A stretch of DNA of 64,000 nt from Stropharia rugosoannulata. Lineage: Eukaryota; Basidiomycota; Agaricomycetes; Agaricales; Strophariaceae. Below the pieces are notes generated by a model, which saw nothing but the letters and a program-made list of their open reading frames with translations, did no database searches and was not told the DNA's origin. This document shows, piece after piece, positions 22,841 to 35,854 of the stretch; the stretch's first letter is position 1; each line of letters begins with the position of its first letter. The position numbers and the translations under genes were made by a program. The stretch spans positions 496,001-560,000 of the forward strand of contig JANCIK010000013.1 in NCBI GenBank assembly GCA_028532985.1, read 5' to 3'.

Positions 22841-25800
22841 TGTTGAAAGTTGAGTAGAGTGGTATTGAGTAGAGTCTATGAGGAGGCGGTTGTTTCTTGG
22901 AATCAAGACGATATTCGTCGTCGCGTTTAAATACCAAGTAAGCGCCTCATTGCTGCATAGATCAAACCAAACCGAGCAGAGCAGAGAGACTACATCACCG
23001 ATTCTATTGGCCGTGCCTGACAAAGAACCGTATGTTGGAATTCAGATGAGGTCGGGACACGGCGCAAGCGCGACGCGTGGCTATTTTCGTTTGAAGTCTT
23101 GCCTAATATCCAAAAGAGGTGTTGATCACTAAGCATGAGTAAGAAGAGAGTGACTTTTTTGACTTGAGCACAGGTTCAATCGTAAGTTTCAAAAAAGGAG
23201 CCAGCCCAACTAGTAGAGGAAGATGGAGTTGAATCTATCCCACAACTTCCCGTGTAAGATCCAAAACGTTATGACGGCTCTTCCGTTGTCTATCCGATCC
23301 TATCCGATCCTGCCTCCCGATTGTTAAGATGATTTTATCATACCACACTAACGGGTCTATACATAGACGCGGCATCAAGATCAATGTCCGAACGCAAAAA
23401 AGCAAGCGCTCGCCCCATTCGATCTACGCTATAACATTACTTCCTAATTCGTACTATTGAACGACTCTGTTTGCGATCTGAAGTCACTATCTTGAAGGTG
23501 ACCATTCCAAGTTGAATTGTCAGTCTCCTTCACAATCGGAAGCTTTCGCTGACGTCTTATTAACGTCTGACAAACGATCTTACAGGAGTGACCAACAGGC
23601 AGAAAGTGGACCCGTACTAAATGACTCGGTATTTTGTTCTTTCCCTCATCACTTCTTTCAAAAGAATGGGAAAGTAGTGCTGTTTACTGATCTTCAGCAA
23701 CCAAACTCTTCACAAAATACTTGTCATTCACAATCAAATTCAGTTGAATTGCCAAGATAAACCCCACCTTCTTTAATCGCCCTAAATTATGCATTTGTAA
23801 TTCAAATTTGTCCAAAGTTCAAAGAGTTGTTTCATCAGACAGCTTTTGGACAACTTGTGAAAATCCAGACATGCAGTAGCCCTGATATCTGAGATGATGG
23901 CTCGGCTATTGTTGCAGAGCACTGAGAGTGGAATGTGCATTCTGTCTACCTCGTCGAATCGTTTAGGCCGACCGCAGCTATGATGACGAGATGGCTTTTC
24001 GCAGAGACTTGCAACAGCGCTCTGTGCCGCGGCAAGCACCGCGGCATATCCCGTACTCCGCAGCGACGTTATAACTGCCAGCACAGTCATAATGGGACCC
24101 CAAAAAATTTCATATGTATCTGAACCTCCAGTCACCAATTGGAGCTAGAAGCTTCAAGGATCTTCACGGATATTCTCCTGCGTCATTTTACTCCTCATAT
24201 ACACAGGCCAACAATACCAGGCAATACCGGAACACGGAGTGCGCCGCGTGGCAACATTTGTTCAAAATATCTATTTCTACAAGAAACACCAAGTAATACG
24301 AAGGGAAACGTCAGGGCGGACTTGGGAAGAAGCGAGGTTGGGGAGAATTATGGGGATGTGATTCAGCCACAATCAGAGTTGTGGGCGCATTTGGCATTGG
24401 GCGCATACACTCCCTACCTCAGTTGTAATGCCATCTCACCCAAATCTCATCAAAGCGATATGATAGGCATTGGACATAGACATGTCGGTGAGGCCTTTGA
24501 CGGGTGCTAGCATGAAACAAGAATAGTCGGTCTATGTATACCCGCTCTCGGTTCCTTATAACGTGCACACAACGGATTTGCGGCCAAGGATTGTCCGCCG
24601 AGGTCGTACCCGCGAATGTCAAGGCCCTTTAGTCTAAGCGCTATCCGTAGCGAGACAGATATTATTGGAAATGATTAACTGCTTTAAAAGCTCAGTTCTT
24701 TATTAATATTACATTTGTTAAACGGAGTGTGGAAAACTCACATTAGGCTACGTAAGGCTACATACTCGGAAAATGCAAAACAAAATGTCAATGGTAGGGT
24801 ACATAGGCTCGCGCAGCAGTCACGGTTGCAGTACATACGCATTATGCTTTACATATGGGGTCTGTGGCCGTGCCGCTTCATTTCTGCCGGCCGGGTAATT
24901 AGAATCAAATTAGAATATTCAATAGTGGGCATACAATTTACAGAGCAATAGGTACGTATTAGTAGTTGTCAGTCGTCCGAAGAATCTGATGAGCCAGGTC
25001 AAAAATTGGGCTGTGCTATGGCGCTGGTACTCTGCTTCATTCATTAATCTTTTCGCGTTTCAAGTCATGTTCGCGTTATCAATACAGAACACAATGTGTC
25101 GGGCCAAAAAATGCCATCCTACTCAAATCACAGCTATGTAAAGGTGTGCTGGCGGAAGACATACTAAAAAAATACAGTAGAGCACTCACCTCACACAGCG
25201 TACATATTAATATTCAGCGTCGTTCTCAGGCGGTGGTGCTATTAAACCTGCTCCGTTCTTACTACATATATGATACATCCGCAAGAAGATTATACCTGAA
25301 TAACTCTCATCCTGGATGTGTACCATTGAACGTAAAAATCTTAATTGCCGGGAAGTATCGGAAGGGTTTCCGACTCCGAGCCTTCTGTGTGTGGCATACA
25401 TAGCTGACAATTTCTATTAATGGAATCGTCAAAGAAGTCACTAAGGGCAGCGTTTCTCGCCAACCATCTGTCTCGGACACGTTCTACTGCAAAGGATTGT
25501 GTCGGAAGCCTACAGCGAAAAAATGCTGTTATTTCTCAATAGTTTATCATACCTGTGCAAAGCCCTAGTAATTTCTAAAATGTTCGGTAACTAACAATAA
25601 ATATAATACGAAAGAGTCTACTGATTTCACTTCACACGTACACGCCAACTTCAAAGTCCCCATATACCGGAGTATTACGCGTACGAGCAATTGGCTGGTT
25701 CCGCGGACTCGTTTGCATTATTTATCCGAAAGTACGACATAAGTTTCGTTGTATGTCGATCTTAGTCTTACACTGCTGGCATTTGAAGTGCTTTGAGAGT

Positions 25801-28381
25801 CAAATATGTACATGGATGCTAGCCGAGACATCGAGGCCACGGTGTGAAGGTGCCCCGACCCTCCGACCGCATGACATCTAATTTTATCAGCTATAGACCA
25901 ATGGCGTGACGCAATCGCGGCCGTCAAGAGCGTGTGCAAACTCGCAGGTTGAAATTGAATAATCAGATTCGAGATATGAATATGATGACGATGCGCGTTA
26001 TGCACTGCGCTTCTCTGACATGAGTGCTATTAGACTGCGCTCCCCGCCGCAAGTGCCTATGACAGTACTGCACTGCATAATGTCGAGTATTTGGCTGCCT
26101 AAGATGGGGCCGAGGCAAGATATAAAACCACTCGCGATCTGCTGTTATCCCTCAAACTCAGCAGCTCTAAATCACTCTACTCTTACAGCTAAGGACCGGG
26201 TCGGTCACCTGTGCCATGCAAGTCGGACATCGAGTTCGAGACTGATCTGTGGTACGCCAAGTCCGAACATCTGACTCGAACTTCGAAGGCTCACCTTTCA
26301 TTTACTCCCAATCACCCCGATGAAAGAGTTTGAGGTTTTCTTCATTCTTCTTACAGTATAGTGAGTCGTATCGAATGCGTTCCATTCCAAGTTCACCCAG
26401 ATATCACTGATATACGGCGCATCGCGGTCATTCGAAGAAATGATAGACCTTACACCTGCTCTAAACAACATTAATAAAAATCGTACGTTCAATATTCTTC
26501 GATCTCTAGTACTGAACATCCCATGTAGGCTCGGGAGTCGGGACGCACTCAAAATAGCATCTCGGTTACCTTTTTGGGAATTCTGATCTAAGAATGGACT
26601 GCAGCTCCAGTGACCAGTGCACTGGCACACTTTACGGCGTACGTGCGACTCCTCTATCCCCCCGATGCTAACTCCTTGATTGTAGCAAGATTTAATCATT
26701 TCGAAATGTCATATCCAGGTAACTATCCCACCTATTAAAATTTTCTGACGCATTCCAGTGTTTAACTAGTACCAGGCCTTGATTGCCTCTGTGCGTTTAA
26801 GTCAGAAAGGCACTGATCCAAAGCCCGGACGGGTACTCTAAATGATGCATTGCATGTGAGTATCGTACTTGAAATTTAGCGCGCTAAACACATCATTTCA
26901 CCTTCAGGGTATGATATATGGTACTGTCCATGAAGCACCAGCCGGGCTTGAGTCGGGCATACTGAGAGGGTGCTTTCGATGATCTTGTAAGTCGCCTGGT
27001 CCGTTTCATGCAAACAGGAAACAGGAAACGCGATAGAGCATCAGCTGTGTGACGGTATCAGATGCAGATCAATTGTCAGGTCCTTGTGAGTCCGTACAAT
27101 ACTATTTGGGAGCTGAGCGTTGAATTACAAGATTTGATTAGGGTACACTGTGGAACTGCCTACGCTGGTCCATTGTCAAGATCTTGTTGATTCATCCCTT
27201 CGAGTCCAAGAAGTGCGATAGCGTGTTTCTGTCAGAGAGAGGCACCGAAGGTGAGTCCATGTCAAAAAGGTACTTTCTACTGAGGTATATATGGTCAGGG
27301 TACATGTCCGAAACTATAAACTTCTGACACGGTGAGATATCTTTACAGTACATGTCGACGCTGAAGCTGCCAGACTAGATGACGTTTCCTGTTGCAATCA
27401 ATACACTCTCAGTCCGCTTTTACTGTGCAGTACTTTCATTTTTATTTCAATAGCTGACAAGATAGCTCACATTTAACCAAAAGGACCAGTCGAATAGAGC
27501 TCCAACTTATTATTTATGCGGCGAGTTTTCATTACATAGTGCCGGTAGCTTACATTTCAGCGCAGATCCAGTTGTACATCAAGATACTGGAGACAGAGTG
27601 CTTTACTGGAAGTGATACCTTGAGGATCTTGTTTAATTTTCTTACTCTATGCCCGAAGGCTGACCAACACAGTGATAACAGGTTCGTAGGAAGCACGCTG
27701 TGCAGGAATTTTTCTATGAATGACGTGAATTTTTCTGAAAGTACGAACCAAAGTGACTCATAAAGCGCTCATACTTAGGTGAGTCTATACTTACTAAGAG
27801 GCGAGGTGTGAGTTAATCTAAATTGATCTAAACTTTACAACAAGCTGTTACGAACCGAACATCAGGAAGCACATAGCCGCACACGGCGGAAGTTGTGGCC
27901 GCCGCCGAAGGTGATAGATAACTTGGTAAGCTCATGGTGGAAATATTAAAGCCAAAGCCTGAACTGATAATAGTGGTGTAGCAATGACGTGATAGTTGCG
28001 AACGGATACCTTGACTCATGGAACAAAACAAGCAACTTTGGAGAAACCGGTGGAACTGAATAATCAGGGAGGACGGCCGTAGGAAAGTCCGGGATTGAGC
28101 CAAAAGCTGATGCATGGGGCAATAGTCGATAGTTGACGTTGGATTGCAAAGATATTGAATGATTCAAAACGCATAAACATATATGCCGAGAGGCCTTCCG
28201 GGATGGTAGAAATCATGAGCCGTAGCTCACCTCTTGATCTACAATAAGCCCGCCTTCAAACCTCAAGCTCAACGATGCGCCTTCACCACTGTATCAGTGG
28301 TAGTCAACAACAGAGTGTTTAAGGTTTTTTTTTGTACGTGGAGAGTGATGGATGGACAACACGACACTAAAAACAAGACGT
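22841..28381. other. 5.5-kb gene-poor region
   Basis: I find no convincing gene here on either strand. The longest open frames (for example 24139-24510 plus, 26298-26699 minus, 23782-24138 minus) have random-looking composition and no recognised domain. Scattered GT and AG signals make cryptic small genes impossible to exclude. No terminal repeats, reverse transcriptase or transposase motifs were seen. Confidence 0.5.
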
Positions 28382-28973
28382 TTAATCGAACAGCCCGAAG
28401 CCCTGAAAGACAGAAGTGAGCGACATAGTCCCAAAATATGGCGAATGAATTGACATACCATGTCGTCGTCTGACTCCTCCTTCTCCTCAGCCTTCTCCTC
28501 AGCCTTGGGTGCCTCAGCAGCGGCACCTCCAGCAGCGGCAGCAGCAGCGGGGGCGGCACCACCAGCAGCAGGGGCTCCTCCACCGGCACCAACGTTTGAT
28601 AGCAGCTCCTTGATGTTTTTGCCAGCAAGAGCCTTTTCCAGGAGGGTAGCCCAGATGGGCTCGAGATCAACACCGGCAGCGTTCGTCAGGGTGACAATCT
28701 TGTCGGACTAAAATTTGAGCGTGTCATATTAATCATTGGGCTTAACGACGGCAGCGGGGGTATGACGAACGGTAATTTCAATACCCTCGTCGGCGAGGAT
28801 GAGGGCGGCGTATGTCGCGGCGTATTCAACGGAGGCCTGGAGAAATTGAATCAGCCCAAAGTTCTAAGTACATCCAAATGCGAAATCGCGCATCCACCCA
28901 AAATCCACCTAGAAACGCCGCGAAAACGGCGTACAGGCAATTTGGAAGGTCGCATTAACGAGGTACACACCAT
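28382..28973 (-). CDS. RPP1: 60S acidic ribosomal protein P1
   Basis: Four exons are inferred: 28973-28971 (the ATG alone), 28836-28771, 28707-28459 and 28402-28382, giving 112 aa. The protein starts [19 protein letters not shown], continues [19 protein letters not shown] and [19 protein letters not shown], has the Ala/Gly-rich hinge and the acidic stretch [10 protein letters not shown], and ends in the diagnostic GFGLFD. P1 and P2 form the lateral stalk of the large ribosomal subunit and recruit elongation factors. The last six residues come from a separate 21-nt exon and the start codon stands alone before a 134-nt intron with donor GTGTGT. That first exon is the least certain part; the rest is clear. 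Confidence 0.93.
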
Positions 28974-29494
28974 TTGTACGACAAGCACGGACGAGTAGTT
29001 GGGAACAAGAGGGTGGGCGTTGTTGTCGTATCGCAGATGGACGCCGGTTCCGCGGGGACGGCGGCAATTCGGCATCACGTGCCTACAACTGCCCGATATG
29101 GTCTTTGTCCGTCAGCGCTCCGGCCACTTTGTGGGTCCTTCATACACCCTCTTGAACGGTCCCAGGTCTTTCCATCACTTGTTTGACAGAGTTGTTCATA
29201 AATTATTAATATCTCTGATCTATTAGTATTTTTCTGACATGAATATTTTACCCTTGAGCATCTGGCGACTTGGGAGCTGCCATTTTATTAGCCATGCATC
29301 GCACCTGTGAAAACTTAAACGGCCATTTATTACTTTAATTATGTTGTCTTTTATCCAATATAGTCTGTAATTTGTGTCTACAATAATTAACTACAGTCAT
29401 AGTTTGGCTACAGTGCCCAAAACGACATTGACGTCAGAAGGTACGATGAGTAAGTATATGGCAACTGCGTTTCAACGGTAAATAGTAATGACGT
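28974..29494. other. upstream region of ribosomal P1 gene
   Basis: About 0.5 kb with no recognised gene. It includes an E-box-like CACGTG at about 29077 and should contain the P1 promoter. Short open frames on both strands show no known domain. Confidence 0.45.
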
Positions 29495-31491
29495 TTACGT
29501 GCTATGTAGTTTTTCTCGCTTCTTCAAATCGCGGATCTCTAGTCTCCTAGCATTCCATTGAATGATAACAAGTGTGATGCACGAGATAGCGACCCATGCA
29601 ATGAGCACCCCGAAGTAGACACCCACTAGAAGAGACACGACTCGCGAGTTAGTCCACATGGTCAGCAAGGCAGGCGTACACTCACTTTTATTCTTAGTAC
29701 CGAATACAATCGTCCGTATAATCTTTGAAAAGTTGTAGAATGGAGCACCGTAGCCATAGTGGAAAACACGAGGAAGCATTTCGAGCGGAAACAGATTAAT
29801 CGATACATTTGCTATGATTGAAGGCGCTTAGCTTCATTCTGATGCAGAATAGAATTACGAGACTCACCAATGATCCATAAGATCAAAAAGAAGGGCGTGA
29901 AGTGCTTGAAAAGCACAACCAGGGATTCCAGTGCGAGCCCACTCAAGTCAGGAATCAGTTTTCCTGTGCTAGGCTAATGAAGGATGTTATACATACACAG
30001 CAAGCATATAAATCCACGCCGCCATCCAAAAGACTAAGAATCCGCTTCTCCCATATCTTGACACCTATTAGACGTAGTTACACCCCTGAAATATTTGTAG
30101 GCTTACTTGTGGTATACGTCTAATTTGAACGCCAAGTTTAGTAGAGAGTACCACAGCTAAATTTTCCGTAAGTAAACATATGGCATTATTAAAGCAGGTG
30201 GCTCACCGAGAGGATGAAGTATGTAATGAAGGACGACAAAAGTCGAAAAATCACCAGGGACCTTAAGGTCAAAAAACGGCCAATTCCAGACGACATTCTC
30301 GCAGCATTTGCTATCATCTAGGAAGGCTCAAACGTCATAATGGTTGCCTTAACCTTGAATAAACATATGACACTCACGACAACGAAAAATGACATGATCA
30401 GGAGGAAGATAAGGCCAACAAATGAAGCGGCAGTTGCGCTGCGCAACATTTAAGTATAGTTTTTAAAGAATGAAAGAAAAAATCACATACACTGCTTGCG
30501 AGAATGGCAACAGGTTCACTACTGTATACGATACCGGTTTTGCTACCGTCTGAGGGGAGGTAGATAGAATAGAGGGAATGTTATCTAGCGTCGCTATTTG
30601 CCCAGCCATCGTAAGAGCAAATCGGAGATTAATTGCCTCAAGTGACTGAGAGACCTGAAAATAAAATTTGGTGAGCGGACATCATAAAATCTGTCTATAG
30701 GTGGGAATAGCGCACGACCGGTGTTAAGAAATTTCGACTGCCAGTAAAGGAAAATTGTCGATAAGTATGATAGTTGAGTAGGGTCTTAAAATTGAAGAAC
30801 TTACTAGGCATTCTCATTTCGCGCCTCGGCCCCATAGGCAGTAACGGCCGTCGTACCGTCATATGAAGCATTGGGAGTAGACAAAGCATCCTTTAAGCGT
30901 TGACTTGCTCCTTCATTTACTGCGAAGATAAATTTTTAATGCAAGACGACTATGTTTTCAAGGTTGACTCACTAGCGACCGCAATCCACACTTGTTCATC
31001 CTTCACCGCATCCATGAGGCTTACAGCACCCTGCAAGAACTGGCTCGAAGGGACCTGGTTCCAGCTAATAGCCACATTTGGAACGGCAGTCAAGCCTTGC
31101 ACAACAGCCTGACCAATCTCGCCGCCATCGAAATCCTTCCGACGCGATGCATAAATAATCGTCCACAAACAGCCTCCTGAGTACAGTAAAAATAGGCACT
31201 CACCACAATCCACCCTGATAACGGATGAGCAGGCAATTTCCAAAGCGCTCCCCAGAAGATCGAAAACAACGAGAAAATTGTCAGACTAACTAAGATTACT
31301 CCCGGAATAACAGTCTTAAAGTAGACCGCACGAGCGTGTGCAAGCTCCTTGTTTCCTTTAGCCCATACGCCTCCCTGCCTATAGCTAGGCTCCATGACGT
31401 CGGTTTCGGAAGAGTCTGCTAGAGAATGTGCCAATGGCGCGGTTGGATGGGTAGTGGCTTTCGTGCCATCGATTTCATTCGTCTTTTTCAT
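29495..31491 (-). CDS. DUF3533 / Sng1-like multispanning membrane protein, copy A
   Basis: About ten exons on the minus strand, start at the ATG at 31491 (MKKTNEIDG) and stop at 29495. The first exon ends in a membrane span (VILVSLTIFSLFSIFWGALW) followed by LPAHPLSGWIV; a 68-nt intron then leads to DFDGGEIGQAVVQGL, the signature of this family. Later exons add ARNENAY, a 19-nt micro-exon (30737-30719) giving RNFLTP, then several C-terminal spans (SFVGLIFLLIMSFFVV, ESLVVLFKHFTPFFLILWII) and the conserved IRTIVFGTKN. The yeast relative Sng1 gives resistance to nitrosoguanidine and affects plasma-membrane lipid asymmetry; transport itself is unproven. It lies head-to-tail with copy B. Exact junctions of the small middle exons are inferred. 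Confidence 0.82.
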
Positions 31492-32258
31492 CTTGACAGC
31501 GACGAACGGCTTCACAGGCAAATAGGTGGCGGGGAGCGGCTGCGGTCGCCATTTTATAAAACGTACGTTTTGACTTCCCGATCATGGATTTGCAATTTGC
31601 AAACTTCCGCACCGATGTTTACGTCACATATCTCTGTCAGTTCAAGTATGCAATTAATAAGCGTTGAAAAAGACAAAAGAATTGCGGTCGATGAAGGTAG
31701 TAGCACTTGCCTCACTCTGGTCTTACGGTGCAAAGACAATGAGTCGCGTATAAATTTATAGTTGTAACTTCATCGTTTGCAGCAGTGATAATTGGGAGGC
31801 AATCAGTATGAACATCCTGTCAACAACCAGTAGGCGCTCATGTACGGGTAAACCAAGGGTAAATTATGTCCAAAGATCAGATGGGCTATAAATAGGTGCA
31901 AAGGATAGATTAAGGGCGAGGCTTGCGCGTGGCTAGCCTCGTGCGCCCACGCGTATAAGTATGTTTATACATATACATAGTTATGTACCAGTTACACTAC
32001 TGTAGAGGGGCGGATACAGCAAGAGATTTAAGCTACATGGATTAGTTGTACAGTGACATATCGTAAGTGTATGTAGAGAATCCAGTCTTCCCACCAATTA
32101 GTTTCTGTGTGTTGCGTTTGGCGCTGCTGGCACTACCAGCCCGGTGACCGCAAATAACGTAAAACATTGATGATTGGACGCTTAAGATGGCATTTAGAGA
32201 TGCCTCTGCAATGATTAGCGTTACTCCTCTCTTGTTAAGAGCTTGGAACGTAGCAGCT
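31492..32258. other. spacer between tandem DUF3533 genes
   Basis: About 0.77 kb holding the promoter of copy A and the 3' end of copy B. No separate gene is recognised. Confidence 0.5.
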
Positions 32259-34215
32259 CTACGCCACTGTTATACGATTTTCTTCAATCGAGACTTGGCT
32301 TGATGTACGAAGTTCGTCTTGCAAGTTTACAGGCGTTTCCGAAGGTCTTCGGCGTACAAACCACTGGATAAGTGGTAGAGTGATGCAGGATATTGATATC
32401 CAAATAATGAGGATTCCGAAAGAGAAACCAACTAAGAGGGTACAGGTCAGCACCTCTTCCCAACACCATACCAGGGTACGCACCTCGGTTTTTGGTCCCA
32501 AAGACTATTGTGCGCATTGCGCGCGAGATGTTATAGAAAGGCATAGCGTATCCATATCGGTAGAAGGCTGGAAGCACCTCGATTGGGAATACACAAACCG
32601 ACACATTCGCTATTAATTTTGCGGATGAGATAAGAAGACATACTAAAGAAGAAATATACGTACTGATGATCCATGTCAGCATGAAGAATGGGATAAACTT
32701 AACAGTCAGCAGCGTTAGAAGAGATTCCAACGCCAGGCCCCTGTTGTCAAATATAATCAGTAACCGAGGGTGGAATGCTGCACTGGCAACGTACAATGCA
32801 AGCATTCCAACATAGTTAAGCATCCAGAACACCAAAAACCCGGAATGCCCAAACCTGGAAGTTGCGTCAGCAAGGTCTACCTAGAAAATAGAGAAAATTC
32901 TTACTTATGACTAAAGCTAAGCTTGAATGCAACGCTTAACAAGCAGTAGACCAGCTAGATGTATGGTTTAGTAAACTCTTTTTGCTATTTAGCTTCAAGA
33001 CTTACCGAAAGGAAGAAATATCCGATAAAGGAGGAAGCGAATCGAAGTGCAATCAGGGATCTTGTGCTTAATATTGTGGAGAAACCAGACGCGTCTCGGG
33101 CAGCAGTGGCGATCATCTAAAAATTAGATTACATTTCTGGGACGAGTTAATAGAGGACGTTCGGATCTCACCACTAGGAAGAATGACAAGATGACTTGAT
33201 AGATCAGACCAACAAATGTCACAGCTGTCGCCCTGTATTTGCAAGGTCAGAGAGCATTATACGGAGGGCCGGGAAAGACTGCATACACAGGAATATTGAA
33301 GGGCGCAAGGTTGACCTCTTTATAAGCCACGGGCGCGGTAATCGTTTGGGGGGAAGTTGCGAGAACATCTCCGATGTTTGAGGAATTCGCAGCCTGCTGA
33401 GCGATTTTGTTGGCAAACGCTCTTGAGAATGCTTCCATTTGCGCTTGAATCTATAGGAGCTCTGTGGTTAGGCGGTTTGGATATCACGTATGCTCTAAAC
33501 TCACTGTCGGGCGGATTAGATTACGGCTACGTAGTTCTCATGAATAACGTCTTGTGAAGGTACAAACAATAGAAGACTTACTAAGCGTTCTCGTTCCTAG
33601 CCTCTACCCCAAATGAAGTCAGGGCATCGCTACCTGCATATGAAGCGTTGGGAGTCGAGAGGGAATGTGACAGCCGATCTGATGCTCCTTGACTGACTGT
33701 AATACAGCACATACGTCAGGGTATAGGCAAAGAAAAAGCCAAGGAAAACATACTAGTGATTGCCGCCCATGCATGCTCCTCTAAGATGGCCGCTCCGACC
33801 TCATCTACTCCTCCCGGAAAGTTCGAGGCAGAAACAACGTGCCATGTTACCTTGCCAGTAGTCGACGTGGTCAAAAGCGTTGTAACTCCCTGCCCGATCA
33901 TCCCTCCATCGAAATCCTACAACGAAAGATTGTGATTAGAAAGCGGTTTACAGCAACGAATTTGCACTCCTAACTCACCACCACCCAACCAGAGAGATTA
34001 TGAGCCGGTACTTTCCAAAGGGAGCCCCAGTATATCGACATGATGCCAAAAATAAGCACAACGATCATGAAGGTGCCTCCGAGGTATATTTTAAGATACA
34101 TTGAGCGCGCCGTCGCGACTTCGCCATCGAGGAAGGACTTGTCTGGCGAGCGGTATCTCCTGGCTGACTTTTCGTGGATGGACATTGCCGGAGTTGATGT
34201 TGGGGAGACAGACAT
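32259..34215 (-). CDS. DUF3533 / Sng1-like multispanning membrane protein, copy B
   Basis: Tandem paralogue of the preceding gene with the same exon plan. It starts MSVSPTSTPAMSIHEKS at 34215; the first span is FMIVVLIFGIMSIYWGSLW followed by VPAHNLSGWVV, then an intron and DFDGGMIGQGVTTLL. The ARNENAY junction again uses a micro-exon, here 16 nt (33503-33488, EFRAY), followed by an unusually short 37-nt intron and IQAQMEAFSRAFANKIAQ. The C-terminal spans include MVFWMLNYVGMLALYVA and LLTVKFIPFFMLTWII, then MRTIVFGTKN and a soluble tail ending EENRITVA. Sequence divergence from copy A is large at the termini but the signature motifs are shared, so the duplication is not recent. Confidence 0.82.
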
Positions 34216-35854
34216 AGCGGGAATAACGACAAAAAATGAGGGGTTCTGTGTGCCATATTATGCGTTGACCTTTTATCAAGGCGGAAACCCGCAAGTTGCA
34301 CGCTGTTGCACGCTGTTGTCGGTTACGGATATTCATCGCCAAGTCACAACGCCTGCAAATGTAGTACGCCTAACCGAGCGGAGTAAGCCACTTTGACTCA
34401 CATAGGCAAATTCTGCTGCGAACATCAGGGGACATCAGGGCGCGTCAGGCAGGGGCCAATAACAGTCGATTATCAATCTTGTAGCCGCTAGACGCAATAA
34501 ATTATGAGAAATTCATCTGAATCAGCCGTGTATGTCAGTTTGTCTTGTGTACCGATGAGGGTACATACTCGTAATCAAGTTTAACATTTGTACTGCTTGC
34601 GACTGCATTGAAGTATGGCATGGTGTAAACTTTCTTTGAATCGCGCTTTCTGGAGTAACGGTAATATACCTGTTGGGGTCATGCATCGTGCATCGACGAC
34701 TTGAGTTGTATCATCGCGACTCGCGAGTCAACTGTCAACTGCATTACGACTGCATTTCAATTTCCGATGCAACACAAATGCGACAGTCAGATGATAAGTG
34801 TACTTACACAGTGGATTGCAATAAACATTCCGAATTATTTGCACTCGGACTCTGGTTCTGGCGGGGTCTCCATGTAATGGCAAAATCTCAGTGCTTAAAT
34901 TCAGCAAGCATCTGCAAGCATGCTCATTGCTCAGTGAACATTGGGTGTAAGCCTACTTGTCTGCCTGCAATAAATCATACCGTGACTGGTATTTACTAGT
35001 TACTACTTATCCGGCGGTACTGTTTATACTCACCTGTGTATGGTGTGTATGGCGGTAAAGTATTGTGCGGCTGACTATATGACCTATTTCGGTTAGAAGG
35101 TTGAAACAAGTCGGAAACAGACACTAGAAACGGTACGTGCGGAGATTCAAGTTGCTTAGTTAATCATTTGCTGCCGCAGACTGCCGAGGCCACAAGCCAC
35201 AGGCCAGAGGCCATGGCCTAGCGGACCCGATGTTCTCCGGGCTTGCCTTAAATGGCAGGACCGATGCCTTTACCTTGCAAAAATGATTACTACACACAGT
35301 GCATATTTCATGCTTGAACAGTGCCATATCTGAAACCAGTGTATCAGGGAGGACAGAATGGCTTCCAGTAGTGACTGTGAGTGAACGACCATATGAAGCA
35401 GCTTATAATTTACTCTAGACCTACAAAAGGGTCGCCGACACTGCGTGCATGCTACTGGCAGTTTGTACAAGCAAGGCTGCCCACTTGAAATACGAGTCTG
35501 AAGAAATTCTAGCAAATTCACATCATTGAAAAAACGATATAACCCATATAATGATATACTTAGAACAAATCGACTGTCATCTGTTTATTTGGTTTGTGCA
35601 GGAGACTAATCTAGACAAAATCCAGAATAGTAGTATTCAAGGGGTCGCAAGAATGGGACATAAAGAAATATAATTCCATCTACATACATACATACTGGGA
35701 TACCAGGTAACAACGACTAATGTACATTACATATACAAAGAACAAACACATAGTACAACAGCGAAACGATGTGATAGACTTACAAGATCAAAGTGTACAT
35801 ATACACTGGCAGTCTGGAATCTGGTATACATAACATTCTCAAAACTTATTGGGG
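34216..35854. other. 1.6-kb intergenic region, no gene recognised
   Basis: Short open frames only. A small run of near-repeats (cacaagccacaggccagagg) occurs near 35190-35220 and a 13-bp direct repeat (gttgcacgctgtt) near 34297-34320. Nothing else stands out. Confidence 0.5.

Noticed and set aside
24139..26699. Possible genes in the gene-poor region (frames at 24139-24510 and 26298-26699)
   Set aside because: No domain, no paralogue, no coherent splicing into a longer conserved product.
28460..28711. Plus-strand frame of Ser, Ala and Pro over the P1 gene
   Set aside because: It is antisense to the acidic and Ala-rich part of ribosomal protein P1.
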